Assembly (NCBI GenBank): GCA_030141605.1
Contig: JAQGDQ010000525.1
Span: 130,360-153,572 of the forward strand
Source: Tubiluchus corallicola
Taxonomy: Eukaryota > Priapulida > Priapulimorpha > Priapulimorphida > Tubiluchidae
DNA length: 23,213 bases
Direction: 5' to 3'
The position numbers were made by a program, and so were the translations under genes. Positions 1-8,530 of the stretch are shown one piece after another (the stretch's first letter is position 1; each line of letters begins with the position of its first letter). The notes beneath the pieces were generated by a model. That model ran no database searches. It saw only the letters and a list, made by a program, of their open reading frames with translations, and had not been told where the DNA came from.

Positions 1-222
1 GAGGATCTTGAAGATTTCACCATATGAAGAGCACCCGTATTGCTGTTTGCCACGAGGCAATTCTTAACACATTTAACAATAAGAACTCCATGCAGTGTCG
101 AGCAGATGTTTAACATTTAGAACGGTATATTATTTGCAGTTATACTTTTGCGATTAAAGGAACAATTCTTAAATTAGCATAATTCGAAACATTTATATTT
201 GTACTTATGCGGTATGGCAGTA

Positions 223-257
223 TTATATGTAATTATTTTGTTGTTGTTATTTCAGCC
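223..257 (+). promoter_or_regulatory. LTR core promoter (TATA plus initiator)
   Basis: TTATATG at 223-229 lies about 28-30 bp upstream of TCAGCC (252-257), which fits an arthropod-type initiator with the A at 254 as +1. The start site is inferred from spacing and motif only. It is supported by the nine bases from 255 being exactly complementary to the site just after the LTR. Confidence 0.55.
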
Positions 258-279
258 TGATCATTGCTGCAATATCATA

Positions 280-285
280 AATAAA
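280..285 (+). terminator. LTR poly(A) signal AATAAA
   Basis: AATAAA at 280-285 lies about 26 nt downstream of the predicted transcription start. The copy in the 3' LTR is the one expected to act in 3' end formation, with cleavage about 15-25 nt downstream. It defines the end of R. Confidence 0.5.
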
Positions 286-325
286 CCACTTTGATTGATT
301 CAGCAAAAACTTCCATAGTTATTTA

Positions 326-334
326 TGATCAGGC
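326..334 (+). other. Primer-binding site, likely self-primed
   Basis: TGATCAGGC starts at the first base after the LTR. It does not start with TGG, as a site for a tRNA ending in CCA should. Its exact reverse complement, GCCTGATCA, is at 255-263, at the predicted 5' end of the element's RNA. This is the geometry of Tf1/sushi self-priming, where the 5' end of the RNA folds back onto the primer site and is cut to make the primer. The pairing is 9 bp, slightly shorter than the 11 nt of Tf1. Confidence 0.6.
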
Positions 335-340
335 GGAAGA

Positions 341-2239
341 ATGCCAATTGTTCAATGCCCAATTACTGGCTGCAATTATGCAACAGAGGACTTGTCGGAG
401 GCTATCGTTCTCGAACTCCTGCAAATACATCGTGGTAGTCACACCACGAACACAGAGGCGGCACCACCCGCACATTCTGCTCCAACTGCGAAAATTGAAA
501 AAGTGAAAAGGCCTACTGTATCTGCCGCCGGTACCAGCGAAGAATGGGCATATTTTACCACACGTTGGCAAGAATACGTAGATGCCACTGGTATCACTGG
601 TAAAGACAGAGTAATTCAATTATTAGAATGTTGTGATGAAACGTTACGTAAAGATCTCACTCGTTCTGCTGGTGGCAGTCTCAGTGGCAAAGCAGAAGAT
701 GTAGTTCTTAATGCTATCAAAAAGCTCGCTGTTCGCGTTGAGAACACCATGGTGGCTCGTGTAGCATTGCATGATATGCGACAAGACCGTGAAGAACCTA
801 TCCGTGCATTCTGCGCCCGTCTACGAGGACAAGCCGGCATCTGCAATTATGAAGTGAAATGTCCCGAGTGCGACACCAGTGTCAGCTATACCAACGAAAT
901 AATTCGTGACTGTATCACACGCGGCATCGCAGATCCAGAAATCCAACTGGACATTCTCGGCGACAAAAATCAAGTCATGGAAATCGAAGAATTATTAATG
1001 CTAATTGAAAGCAGAGAATCTGGAAAAAGATCTGCTTCAAAACTCTTCGATACCCACAATGCTGAAGCAGTGCGTAGCTCATACAGACGAACAACAAGCA
1101 ATCTAGCCAAAGATAAAACATCTGAACCATGCAGCCACTGTGGAAGGCACGGTCATGGAAGTGGTTCTGATTTTCAATTACGACAGGACAAATGTCCAGC
1201 TTTCGGCAAAACCTGTACATATTGCAGTCGCAGAAACCATTTCGCTCCGGTATGTAGATCTAGAAATAAGCCAAAACATGCTGTTCCAGACCGTGACAGA
1301 GGTCGTGAACAATCCACCTCACTGGGTGAACAGGGAGCTGTGTTCGATACATTGTGTTCATTTACACCACACGTACATGAAAAAAATAGCCGTCGTACAG
1401 TTCCCCTTAGTCATCACCTATATGACCAGATGTGTAATAGTTGGCTACGCCAACCATCGAAGCCTCAACCATTTGTTACACTGCGCATGTCAATAAACCC
1501 AAGTGACTACACAGCCCTTGGTTTTCGCTGTGGCAGACAACCAAATTCTTGTATAATTTCAGCAATAGCAGACACCGGATGCCAGAGTTGCTTGTGCAGC
1601 CTTAAAATCCTCACTCGCATAGGCATATCAGAGCAACATCTCATACCTGTCACCATGCGCATGCAAGCTGCAAATGATCGTGGAATTAACATCCTTGGCG
1701 CTGCTATCCTAAGATTCACTGGTACATCTACGGCTGGCAAACAACTGGAAACCAGGCAGATCGTATATGTCACCGATACTTCAAACAAATTATACATTAG
1801 CCGTGAAGCTTGTATTGCACTCGGAATGATCACAGAAAGCTTTCCAAAGATTGGTGAGGTGTGCAACACGCTAGAGATATCATCATCAAACAGCACTTCA
1901 TCTGAGACACATGACATATCCAAACCCCAACAAAACAGTAGTGGTTTGACATCTGAGTGCCACTGTCCACGACGACAGCTGCCACCTACACCACCCTCCC
2001 AACTGCCATTTTCACCAACGCAAGAAAATTTGCCAAAACTGAGACAGTACCTCCTTGACACTTACAAGGCAAGCACATTCAACATATGTGAGCACCAACC
2101 TCTCCCACTTATGGAAGGGCCCCCTTTGAAACTCATGGTGAATTCTGATGCCACCCCGTGGCACATCACAACCCCATCCCAGTCGCCTTGCATTGGCAGA
2201 AACAAGTCAAAGCAGATATCGATCGCGACGTCCACCTAG
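341..2239 (+). CDS. gag-pro: Gag and aspartic protease of the Ty3/Gypsy element
   Basis: A 632-residue frame whose ATG lies only 15 nt past the LTR. Residues 6-34 carry a C-x4-C-x18-H-x3-H pattern like a C2H2 zinc finger at the extreme N-terminus. Residues 65-235 look like the helical capsid region, with an extra CPEC pair at 174-177. A compound zinc-binding region follows: C264-x2-C267, C285, then a CCHC knuckle C292-x2-C295-x4-H300-x4-C305, for RNA binding. The protease motif D411-T-G is at 411-413. The Pro/Ser-rich linker then runs into sequence that in this family leads directly into RT. From about residue 606 the reading stops making sense as a family member, because the pol reading continues one frame back. 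I infer one ancestral gag-pro-pol frame broken by loss of one base in the C run at 2154-2157. Confidence 0.9.
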   Translation: MPIVQCPITGCNYATEDLSEAIVLELLQIHRGSHTTNTEAAPPAHSAPTAKIEKVKRPTVSAAGTSEEWAYFTTRWQEYVDATGITGKDRVIQLLECCDETLRKDLTRSAGGSLSGKAEDVVLNAIKKLAVRVENTMVARVALHDMRQDREEPIRAFCARLRGQAGICNYEVKCPECDTSVSYTNEIIRDCITRGIADPEIQLDILGDKNQVMEIEELLMLIESRESGKRSASKLFDTHNAEAVRSSYRRTTSNLAKDKTSEPCSHCGRHGHGSGSDFQLRQDKCPAFGKTCTYCSRRNHFAPVCRSRNKPKHAVPDRDRGREQSTSLGEQGAVFDTLCSFTPHVHEKNSRRTVPLSHHLYDQMCNSWLRQPSKPQPFVTLRMSINPSDYTALGFRCGRQPNSCIISAIADTGCQSCLCSLKILTRIGISEQHLIPVTMRMQAANDRGINILGAAILRFTGTSTAGKQLETRQIVYVTDTSNKLYISREACIALGMITESFPKIGEVCNTLEISSSNSTSSETHDISKPQQNSSGLTSECHCPRRQLPPTPPSQLPFSPTQENLPKLRQYLLDTYKASTFNICEHQPLPLMEGPPLKLMVNSDATPWHITTPSQSPCIGRNKSKQISIATST

Positions 2240-5200
2240 GAGTCTTGGAACCTGTCCCCATTGGCGAACCTGTCACTTGGTGCCATCGAATGATTGTATG
2301 CCCCAAGAAAAACGGCCAACCCCGCAGAACTGTTGACTTTCAAGCCCTAAATGTTCATGCCACAAGAGAAACCCACCACACCCAGTCACCATTTCTGCAG
2401 GCAAGATCTGTACCCCCAAACATGAAGAAAACGGTACTTGATGCCTGGAATGGCTACCACAGTGTCCCAATCCGTACAGAGGACCGCCATCTTACTACGT
2501 TTATCACTCCGTGGGGCCGATATCGCTACAAAACAGCCCCACAGGGCTACATTGCTTCGGGTGATGGTTACTCAAGACGCTATGACGAGATTGTGTCACA
2601 CGTACCCCGTCACACAAAATGTATTGATGACACACTCCTCTGGTCACCTACAATCAAAGAAAGCTTTTTCCAGGCAATAGAATGGCTTGACATATGTGGC
2701 CGTCATGGCATCACTCTTAATCCTGACAAGTTCATCTTTGCTGAAGACACAGTTGAATTTGCAGGATTTGAAATTACACCCAATAGTGTCCGCCCTTGTC
2801 GGCGATATCTCCAAGCTATACTAAAATTTCCCACTCCAAAAAACATCACTGATGTTCGATCTTGGTTCGGCGTAATAAACCAAGTTAGTTATGCTTTCAG
2901 TATGGCTGACCGAATGCTTCCATTCCGTGCACTCCTGAAACCCGGGACCCCATTCACATGGAATGCACAACTAGATGAGATATTTAATGAGTCCAAGGCA
3001 CTCATTGTTCAGGAAATAGAAGACGGTGTTCGAATTTTCGATAAAACACGGCCGACATGCTTGGCCACTGATTGGTCAAAGTCAGGCATTGGCTTCTGGC
3101 TGCTCCAAAAACACTGCAAATGCCCCAAATCAACTCCTTTTTGTTGCCGTACTGGGTGGAAAATCACTCTTGTGGGAAGCCGATTCACCACACCAGCAGA
3201 ATCACGATATGCCCCAATTGAAGGTGAAGCCCTAGCAGTGGCAGATGCCCTTCAAAAAGCTAGGTACTTTGTCCTGGGTTGTACAAACCTGACTATTGCA
3301 GTGGACCACAAACCATTGCTCAAGATCTTCAGCAACAGATCCCTTGATGACATGCCCAACCCTCGCCTTAGGAATCTGAAGGAAAAGACGCTCCGTTTCA
3401 AATTCCAGGTCATACATGTCCCTGGAGCAAAACATCGAGCTGCAGATGGCATCTCTCGACACCCGTCTTGCCCTGGCCATGCTGGTGATATGCCTTTGCC
3501 TGACGACATTGCCACAATTCGACAGGACACTAATATTACCTTGCCAAACCTACCTACTTTCTTTTTGGAAGGTATTCGTTGTCAGGAAACGCCTTCAGAT
3601 TCCTTTGAGACATCCTTAATATGTTCAGCTGCCACAAAGCTTGCAAACTTCAAATCAGTGACATGGGATATGGTCCGAGTTGCTACAACAAGTGACACCA
3701 CCATGAACTTATTAAGAGACATCATAGAAACTAACGTGCCAGAAGCACGTCAGGAGTTCCCAGCTCCAATACGTGAGTATTACCAGTTCAGGGAACACCT
3801 CCACACCATCGATGGTGTTATTCTCTATAAAGAACGCATCGTTATTCCCCCATGCCTACGTGACACTGTGCTTTCATCACTCCATGCAGCACACCAAGGG
3901 GTCTCATCCATGATTTCTCGTGCAGAATCATCAGTATTCTGGCCAGGCATAACGACAGCCATATCGGCACTTCGAAGTCGTTGCCAAGAATGCAACCGTA
4001 TTGCACCCTCACAACCGGCAGCACCGCCCGTTCCCCCAGTTTTGCCGGTATACCCATTTCAGTGCATCTGCGCTGACTTCTTTCATTACAAGGGCGTCTA
4101 CTACCTCGTTGTTGTTGACCGTTATTCCAACTGGCCCATTGTCGAACGTTCTCCAATTGGGGCCACTGGTCTCATTGCCTGCCTCCGCCGAGTTTTTGTC
4201 ACTTACGGCATTGCTGAGGAACTGGCCTCAGATGGTGGCCCAGAATTTATTTCATTCCAAACACGCCAGTTTTTTTCAGACTGGGGTGTCCATCATCGTT
4301 TCTCTTCGGTTGCCTTTCCTCACAGCAATTGTAGAGCCGAATTAGGCGTTAAGACCGTTAAGCGCATGATTATGAATAATACTGGCCCCCAGGGAGACCT
4401 TAATACAGACTTGTTTCAACGAGCAATCCTGCAGTACAGAAACTGCCCAGACAGAGATACCAAACTCTCACCTGCCCAGTGTCTGTTTGGCCGCCCTATA
4501 CGAGACTTCATCCCTATAATACCCGGTCGCTACCAACCTCATAACACTTGGCAGGAATCACTACTAGCCCGAGAAGAAGCCTTGCGTAACAGACACATGA
4601 AAGCATCGGAACGGTGGACTGAACACACAAAACGCTTACCCCCACTAGTTGTTGGTGACAAGGTACATTTACAAAATCAGACTGGGAAACATCCTACCAA
4701 ATGGGACAAGTCTGGTATAGTCATTGAAGTCCGTCAATATGACCAATATGTCATCAAGGTGGATGGCTCGGGCAGAGTAACACTTCGGAATAGACGTTTT
4801 CTTCGGAAATATGAACCAATTCATCCACCACGCCCCAGTATCTCTATTGATACTGACCTTGCTTACAATGACAGATGCTTACCAGTTGAGAAACCTGCAA
4901 CATCAACCACTTTGCCACCTAAAACAAACCAACGCCCTAATAATTCAACCTTAGTGTCACCCAAACACATGGATTTCAAACAAACAGACAAACCTGTTGG
5001 ACCAGAGGACCCTCTCCCTAACCTCAGCACACCCTCACATATTCCACTAACTACCATACCAGACAATTCCAAACCAGTTGATAAGTCCATTGACCCTCCT
5101 TCGACTGCATCAGCTCCACCCAACCCAGTTATACCACTACGTCGTTCAACTCGGCAGAGGACAACTCCTCAGTGGCACAAAGACTTTGATATGTCTGGTA

Positions 5201-5262
5201 ATTTGGTCAGTTATCAGTCTTCGACGTATGCTACCTCCGTCCAAGACTTAGGGGGGGGATAG
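2158..5262 (+). CDS. pol: Pol: reverse transcriptase, RNase H and integrase
   Basis: A 1034-residue frame, open from about 2149. The GTG at 2158 is not a real start, because the coding sequence continues from gag-pro after a one-base slip. RT spans roughly residues 10-260, with the first catalytic Asp at D95 and the CIDD box at 155-158. RNase H spans about 295-435, with candidate catalytic D305, E357, D383 and D430. Integrase has an H576/H579/C609/C612 zinc-binding region and a D640, D692, E728 triad with exactly 35 residues between the last two. A GPY/F-like module is at about 849-885. The last 145 residues are Pro/Thr-rich with no recognisable chromodomain. The C-terminal Gly codons are the polypurine tract, and the TAG stop (5260-5262) touches the LTR. 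All expected catalytic residues appear present. Confidence 0.92.
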   Translation: MAHHNPIPVALHWQKQVKADIDRDVHLGVLEPVPIGEPVTWCHRMIVCPKKNGQPRRTVDFQALNVHATRETHHTQSPFLQARSVPPNMKKTVLDAWNGYHSVPIRTEDRHLTTFITPWGRYRYKTAPQGYIASGDGYSRRYDEIVSHVPRHTKCIDDTLLWSPTIKESFFQAIEWLDICGRHGITLNPDKFIFAEDTVEFAGFEITPNSVRPCRRYLQAILKFPTPKNITDVRSWFGVINQVSYAFSMADRMLPFRALLKPGTPFTWNAQLDEIFNESKALIVQEIEDGVRIFDKTRPTCLATDWSKSGIGFWLLQKHCKCPKSTPFCCRTGWKITLVGSRFTTPAESRYAPIEGEALAVADALQKARYFVLGCTNLTIAVDHKPLLKIFSNRSLDDMPNPRLRNLKEKTLRFKFQVIHVPGAKHRAADGISRHPSCPGHAGDMPLPDDIATIRQDTNITLPNLPTFFLEGIRCQETPSDSFETSLICSAATKLANFKSVTWDMVRVATTSDTTMNLLRDIIETNVPEARQEFPAPIREYYQFREHLHTIDGVILYKERIVIPPCLRDTVLSSLHAAHQGVSSMISRAESSVFWPGITTAISALRSRCQECNRIAPSQPAAPPVPPVLPVYPFQCICADFFHYKGVYYLVVVDRYSNWPIVERSPIGATGLIACLRRVFVTYGIAEELASDGGPEFISFQTRQFFSDWGVHHRFSSVAFPHSNCRAELGVKTVKRMIMNNTGPQGDLNTDLFQRAILQYRNCPDRDTKLSPAQCLFGRPIRDFIPIIPGRYQPHNTWQESLLAREEALRNRHMKASERWTEHTKRLPPLVVGDKVHLQNQTGKHPTKWDKSGIVIEVRQYDQYVIKVDGSGRVTLRNRRFLRKYEPIHPPRPSISIDTDLAYNDRCLPVEKPATSTTLPPKTNQRPNNSTLVSPKHMDFKQTDKPVGPEDPLPNLSTPSHIPLTTIPDNSKPVDKSIDPPSTASAPPNPVIPLRRSTRQRTTPQWHKDFDMSGNLVSYQSSTYATSVQDLGGG
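5250..5261 (+). other. Polypurine tract before the 3' LTR
   Basis: A run of eight G within AGGGGGGGGATAG immediately precedes the 3' LTR and is the expected plus-strand primer. It lies inside the last codons of pol. If the LTR really starts at ATCTTG, the tract extends purine-rich to 5265. Confidence 0.8.
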
Positions 5263-5586
5263 AGGATCTTGAAGATTTCAGCATATGAAGAGCACCCGTA
5301 TTGCTGTTTGCCAGGAGGCAATTCTTAACACATTTAACGATAAGAACTCCATGCAGTGTCGAGCAGATGTTTAACATTTAGAACGGTATATTATTTGCAG
5401 TTATACTTTTGCGATTAAAGGAACAATTCTTAAATTAGCATAATTCGAAACATTTATATTTGTACTTATGCGGTATGGCAGTATTATATGTAATTATTTT
5501 GTTGTTGTTATTTCAGCCTGATCATTGCTGCAATATCATAAATAAACCACTTTGATTGATTCAGCAAAAACTTCCATAGTTATTTA
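5262..5586 (+). repeat. 3' LTR of the Ty3/Gypsy element
   Basis: Same length as the 5' LTR and identical except for three substitutions near its 5' end. It carries the same TATA, initiator and AATAAA motifs. It ends at TTATTTA, after which GAGGG begins the flanking DNA. Confidence 0.93.
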
Positions 5587-5688
5587 GAGGGTATGCATTC
5601 AATGTCACAGTCTGCGACAATGTTTGAAACCAGGTTGTGCTCCTATCAACGTTTAATTATGCAGTCCACTTTTAAATAGAGTTCTAAG

Positions 5689-6084
5689 TAGGGATGAGCA
5701 TTCTCAAGCAGAAAACTAACTCGAATCGAATCGAATTTGTGACTTTCGAATTCGAAACGAACCGAATTTCAGTATTTCGAATCCGAATCGAATACGAATT
5801 GAGTTTGAAAGATGTTCGAACAAGTTTTCGAACCACTAGTAAAAAGTGGTCTTACAAAGATTACTTGATTTTGTTCTGCAGTAAAACCGCTATTAGTTTA
5901 CTAAAAATTTTGCACAGAAATCACAGCTAAATTGAACTAATTGCGTGACGTTTCAAATGTTTTAATGATAAAGAACATAAGTGGCTGAAGTGCTGAATTA
6001 CTCGAATCTATAATTTTAGCTTCGAATCGAATTCGATCTAAAAAACTCGTTCGAACAAATTCGAACGTTCGATGCTCACCCCTA
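5689..6084. mobile_element. hAT-like non-autonomous element (MITE)
   Basis: A 396-bp segment that begins TAGGGATGAGCAT and ends ATGCTCACCCCTA, a 13-bp terminal inverted repeat with one mismatch. The motif fits hAT ends. Both subterminal regions are packed with TTCGAA/CGAATC motifs in both orientations, and there is no coding potential. The flanks GTTCTAAG and GTTCAACT share only GTTC plus one base, so the expected 8-bp target duplication is degraded or absent. Confidence 0.6.
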
Positions 6085-6182
6085 GTTCAACTTCAAACTT
6101 ATACGAAAACCCATTTTACAGTTTCATATAGAAAAATTTAGACATGCGTTGGCAAAATAAAAGATTTCTGTTTTGTAGTTAC

Positions 6183-6366
6183 CTGCAGACAGTTTGGCGC
6201 TTTGCGGCAGCTGCGTGTGTTTCGTGGACAAGTGTCCAATTCAGAAGTTCTCAGACTCGTAGCAGAAATATTAGTAGATGAATATAGCAAATATTTAATG
6301 ATTTCCCGGTAGTATAGTCTGCAAGTGCTTTGTTGGCTACACGCAACCCCTTCGGCAGTTTCAGAA
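6183..6366 (-). CDS. Candidate cysteine-rich host exon
   Basis: On the minus strand a 184-bp open stretch is bounded by an acceptor-like TATACACAG and a strong donor CTGCAG/GTAACT. It encodes about 61 residues in one frame (phase 2 in, phase 0 out). Cysteine spacing is C-x5-C near the start and C-x6-C-x5-C near the end, with basic and aromatic residues between. The arrangement is loosely reminiscent of GDNF-receptor/GAS1-type domains, a weak resemblance by eye only. The stretch is not repeated in the window. It could equally be chance splice-like sequence in an intron; no neighbouring exon was found. Confidence 0.25.
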
Positions 6367-6540
6367 CTGTGTATAAACGACAAACCAATCCATTTACTTG
6401 ATAATATTATGTAGGTTTTTAGTATGACTCTGCCTGATTTCAGTCTAGTCATTGCTAAAAAATTGCTTGCTTTCTTTATATTGAAGGCACACATAAGACC
6501 GTTAACACTTTCATAGTCTGTTAACACACCGCCAACAAAT

Positions 6541-6897
6541 GTAGGTAAATTGGCAAGGTAAAAATTGCACAGGAAAAAATTGCACATTAAAAATGGCACA
6601 AATGGAAAAGTTGGTAAAAATCGCGCATGTAACAATGGCGCAGCAACAATGGCACAGGAACAATGGCAGAAATGGAAAAGTTGGTAAAAAGCGCGCCGGT
6701 GACAATGGCACAGGAACAACGGCATACGAAAAATGGCAAGGTAAAATGGCAAGGTAAAAATGGCGCAGGAAAAAAATGCACAGAATAATAGCACAGGAAA
6801 AATGACACAGTAAAATATACCACACGAAAAAATGGCACAAATAGGAAAGTAGGTAAAATGGCACACGGAAAAAAATGGCACAGAAAAAATTGCACAC
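6541..6897 (-). repeat. Degenerate minisatellite, left arm of inverted pair
   Basis: Tandem degenerate units of about 13-15 bp, which on the minus strand read TGCCATTTTTCCTG or TGCCATTTTTACC. A longer variant containing ACTTTTCCATTT recurs near 6600, 6670 and 6840. The monomers are the same as in 8042-8530 but in the opposite orientation and more diverged. Long frames read from this stretch are repeat artefacts. Confidence 0.8.
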
Positions 6898-6910
6898 TTA
6901 GTAAAATATG

Positions 6911-6936
6911 AGTTTAGGGTTAGGGTTGGGGGGGGG
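6911..6936 (+). repeat. Short telomere-like motif and G run
   Basis: Two to three TTAGGG-like units are followed by a run of G, directly beside the left minisatellite arm. It is too short to be a telomere; it could be an interstitial trace or chance. Confidence 0.4.
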
Positions 6937-7008
6937 ATAATTATTCTAGTTATTTTTACCTCTGCCAATGAAGTCATGCTTCAACACAGTTTGTTTGTTT
7001 AGTTAGTG

Positions 7009-7503
7009 AGTGGCGCACCCTGGTGGGTGAGTCAGCGACATTTTACCAATTGGTAAAAACATTTTAAATAATTAAAAATTTTCTTTTCTAGTTACATAAG
7101 TCTTTCCAGGAGGTAATCAAAATGCTAAGTAATATAGATTTGCATGGAAAGTTTTTTGGGACATAATTTAACATTTCCTTTTCTTCCCCTGATTTACGTT
7201 TGCGTAGTGACGTCATGTAATTACGACAACAGTATTGCGGGAGATTTAAAATGAAAACAAACAAAAATTCCTTGCAACGCGAGTACGATATACGGATAGA
7301 ATTGCTGCAAAATAATATAATTTTTTAAGGTGATTTTTCTGAAACCAGTTCAGGAACCCCTTTTCTTGTCCTTTAATCTTTACTGGATTTGGATGCCTTT
7401 GTGTGCAATAGCAGTAAGAGTGTTACGCAAAAATTACCCAACAGATTTCCACGAAACTTTGTGGAGAAAGCGAGTATTGGCTGCCAAAATTGACGTTTTT
7501 TCG
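7009..7503. repeat. Dispersed repeat family, copy A
   Basis: Clearly homologous to 15634-16130. Similarity starts at AGTGGCGCAC and ends just after a conserved TTGACG and T run. The best-matching part (7300-7500) differs at only a handful of positions. Both copies keep TGACGTCATG (here 7208-7217). Substitutions in the shared 47-codon stretch are not concentrated at third positions, so it does not look like a conserved gene. The family is unknown; it may be a DNA-transposon remnant. Confidence 0.75.
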
Positions 7504-8041
7504 ACAATAAAGCACTTCGTGGAGGTCTACGAAGGGGTGTTTAGTATTATCTGGACTATGACAAACAACTACGAGTTAGTTCCGGGTTCCATTTCGAGAA
7601 ATTCTTGCTTGAAAATCTGTGTCCCGCCGTCTACACCCTTTGCTTATTAATGTGTGTAGCCTAGTAAGCTGACTTTTATGTAAATACGTATATATGTCAA
7701 CCTGCTACAATTGCCAAAATTAATGGTTAAAAAGGGTAGAGAAACGAGATGTGTTTACAAGTATAAACACCAATTATAAACATTATTGATCACAATTCTA
7801 TTTAATGAACAAAATATTATTTAGTCTTTAGCTGTTGTATATAATGCTAGTACAGGTACATTTTGTGTGTTTGCTTGTTTATCTTTCTTTTACATTTTTT
7901 TAATCAAAAGAATAAGACGAATAAGTTTAGGATTGTTCGGCTTTAGCAGAAATCTGCTTTCTACTGAGCGCATTCTAGTTTTATTAAGGAAATCAATTGC
8001 ATCAAAATAACATATTAGCCATTTTTCTAATTTTCTTTTTG
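7504..8041. other. Non-coding AT-rich centre between inverted arrays
   Basis: No gene recognised. The only visible structure is a small imperfect palindrome around 7752-7783 (GTTTAC...ATAAAC). It forms the right half of the region between the two inverted minisatellite arms. Confidence 0.5.
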
Positions 8042-8530
8042 TGCCATTTTTCCTGTACCATTTTTACCTGTGCCATTTTACCATGCCATTTTCCTTGTGC
8101 CATTTTTACCTGTGCCAATTTACCTTGCCATTTTTCCTGTTCCATTTTTACCTGTGCCATTTTACCATGCCATTTTCCTTATGCCATTTTTACCTGTGCA
8201 ATTTTACCATGCCATTTTTCCTGTACCATTTTTACCTGTGCCAATTTACCTTGCCATTTTTCCTGTAGCATTTGCACCTGTGCGATTTTACCTTGTCATT
8301 TTTCCTGTACCATTTTTACCTGTGCCAATTTACCTTGCCATTTTTCCTGTAGCATTTTTACCTGTGCCATTTTACCATGCCATTTTTCCTGTAGCATTTT
8401 ACCTGTGCCAATTTACCATGCCATTTTTCCTGTAGCATTTTTACATGTGCCATTTTACCATGCCATTTTTCCTGTAGCATTTTTATCTGTGCCATTTTAC
8501 CATGCAATTTTCCTTGTGCCATTTTTACCG
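8042..8530 (+). repeat. Minisatellite with 42-bp higher-order unit, right arm
   Basis: Monomers of 14, 15 and 13 bp, all variants of TGCCATTTTTCCTG, TRCCATTTTTACCTG and TGCCATTTTACCA, repeat in fixed order as a 42-bp unit. Unit starts are at 8042, 8084, 8126, 8168, 8210, 8252, 8294, 8336 and 8378, then 8419 (one 41-bp unit), 8461 and 8503, giving about 11.6 copies. Because 42 is a multiple of 3 and the unit lacks stops, all plus frames stay open. The apparent Cys/Phe/Pro-rich proteins are artefacts. Confidence 0.9.

Larger units (their letters stand above)
1..325 (+). repeat. 5' LTR of the Ty3/Gypsy element
   Basis: Direct repeat of 5262-5586, shared through TTATTTA. The termini are not the usual TG...CA. 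It contains a TATA-like box at about 223-229, a TCAGCC initiator-like site at 252-257 and an AATAAA signal at 280-285. This implies U3 about 1-253, a short R of about 50 nt and a very short U5. The repeat could start a few bases later (position 5) if GAGG is target duplication, or upstream of the window. Confidence 0.92.
1..5586 (+). mobile_element. Ty3/Gypsy-type LTR retrotransposon, nearly complete
   Basis: Two 325-bp direct repeats (1-325 and 5262-5586) bracket an internal region with gag, protease, reverse transcriptase, RNase H and integrase in the usual Ty3/Gypsy order. The LTRs differ at three positions by eye (near 20, 53 and 79) with no indels, so the insertion looks recent. The only coding lesion I see is a one-base frame change near 2154-2158. 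No chromodomain is visible after the integrase, so I would not place it among chromoviruses, but clade assignment needs a tree. The upstream flank lies outside the window, so the exact 5' boundary and target duplication are uncertain: GAGG opens the window and also follows the 3' LTR at 5587-5590. Confidence 0.93.

Noticed and set aside
2158-2160. GTG as a true start of an independent pol gene
   Set aside because: The frame is open from 2149 and the family sequence continues seamlessly from gag-pro. A non-AUG start at this point is not needed.
6911-6936. Telomere end or chromosome fusion point
   Set aside because: Only two or three TTAGGG-like units are present, without inverted arrangement or extended array.
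6367-6977. N-terminal two-thirds of a 279-residue minus-strand frame
   Set aside because: Most of it is the left minisatellite arm and a G run. Only the stretch at 6183-6366 has exon-like borders, and it was kept as a weak candidate.
7330-7503. Conserved protein shared by the two dispersed repeat copies
   Set aside because: Substitutions between copies fall at all codon positions, the frames have different starts and ends, and similarity extends well outside the frame.
8042-8530. CRISPR-like array
   Set aside because: Units are contiguous degenerate minisatellite monomers with no unique spacers, in a eukaryotic context.
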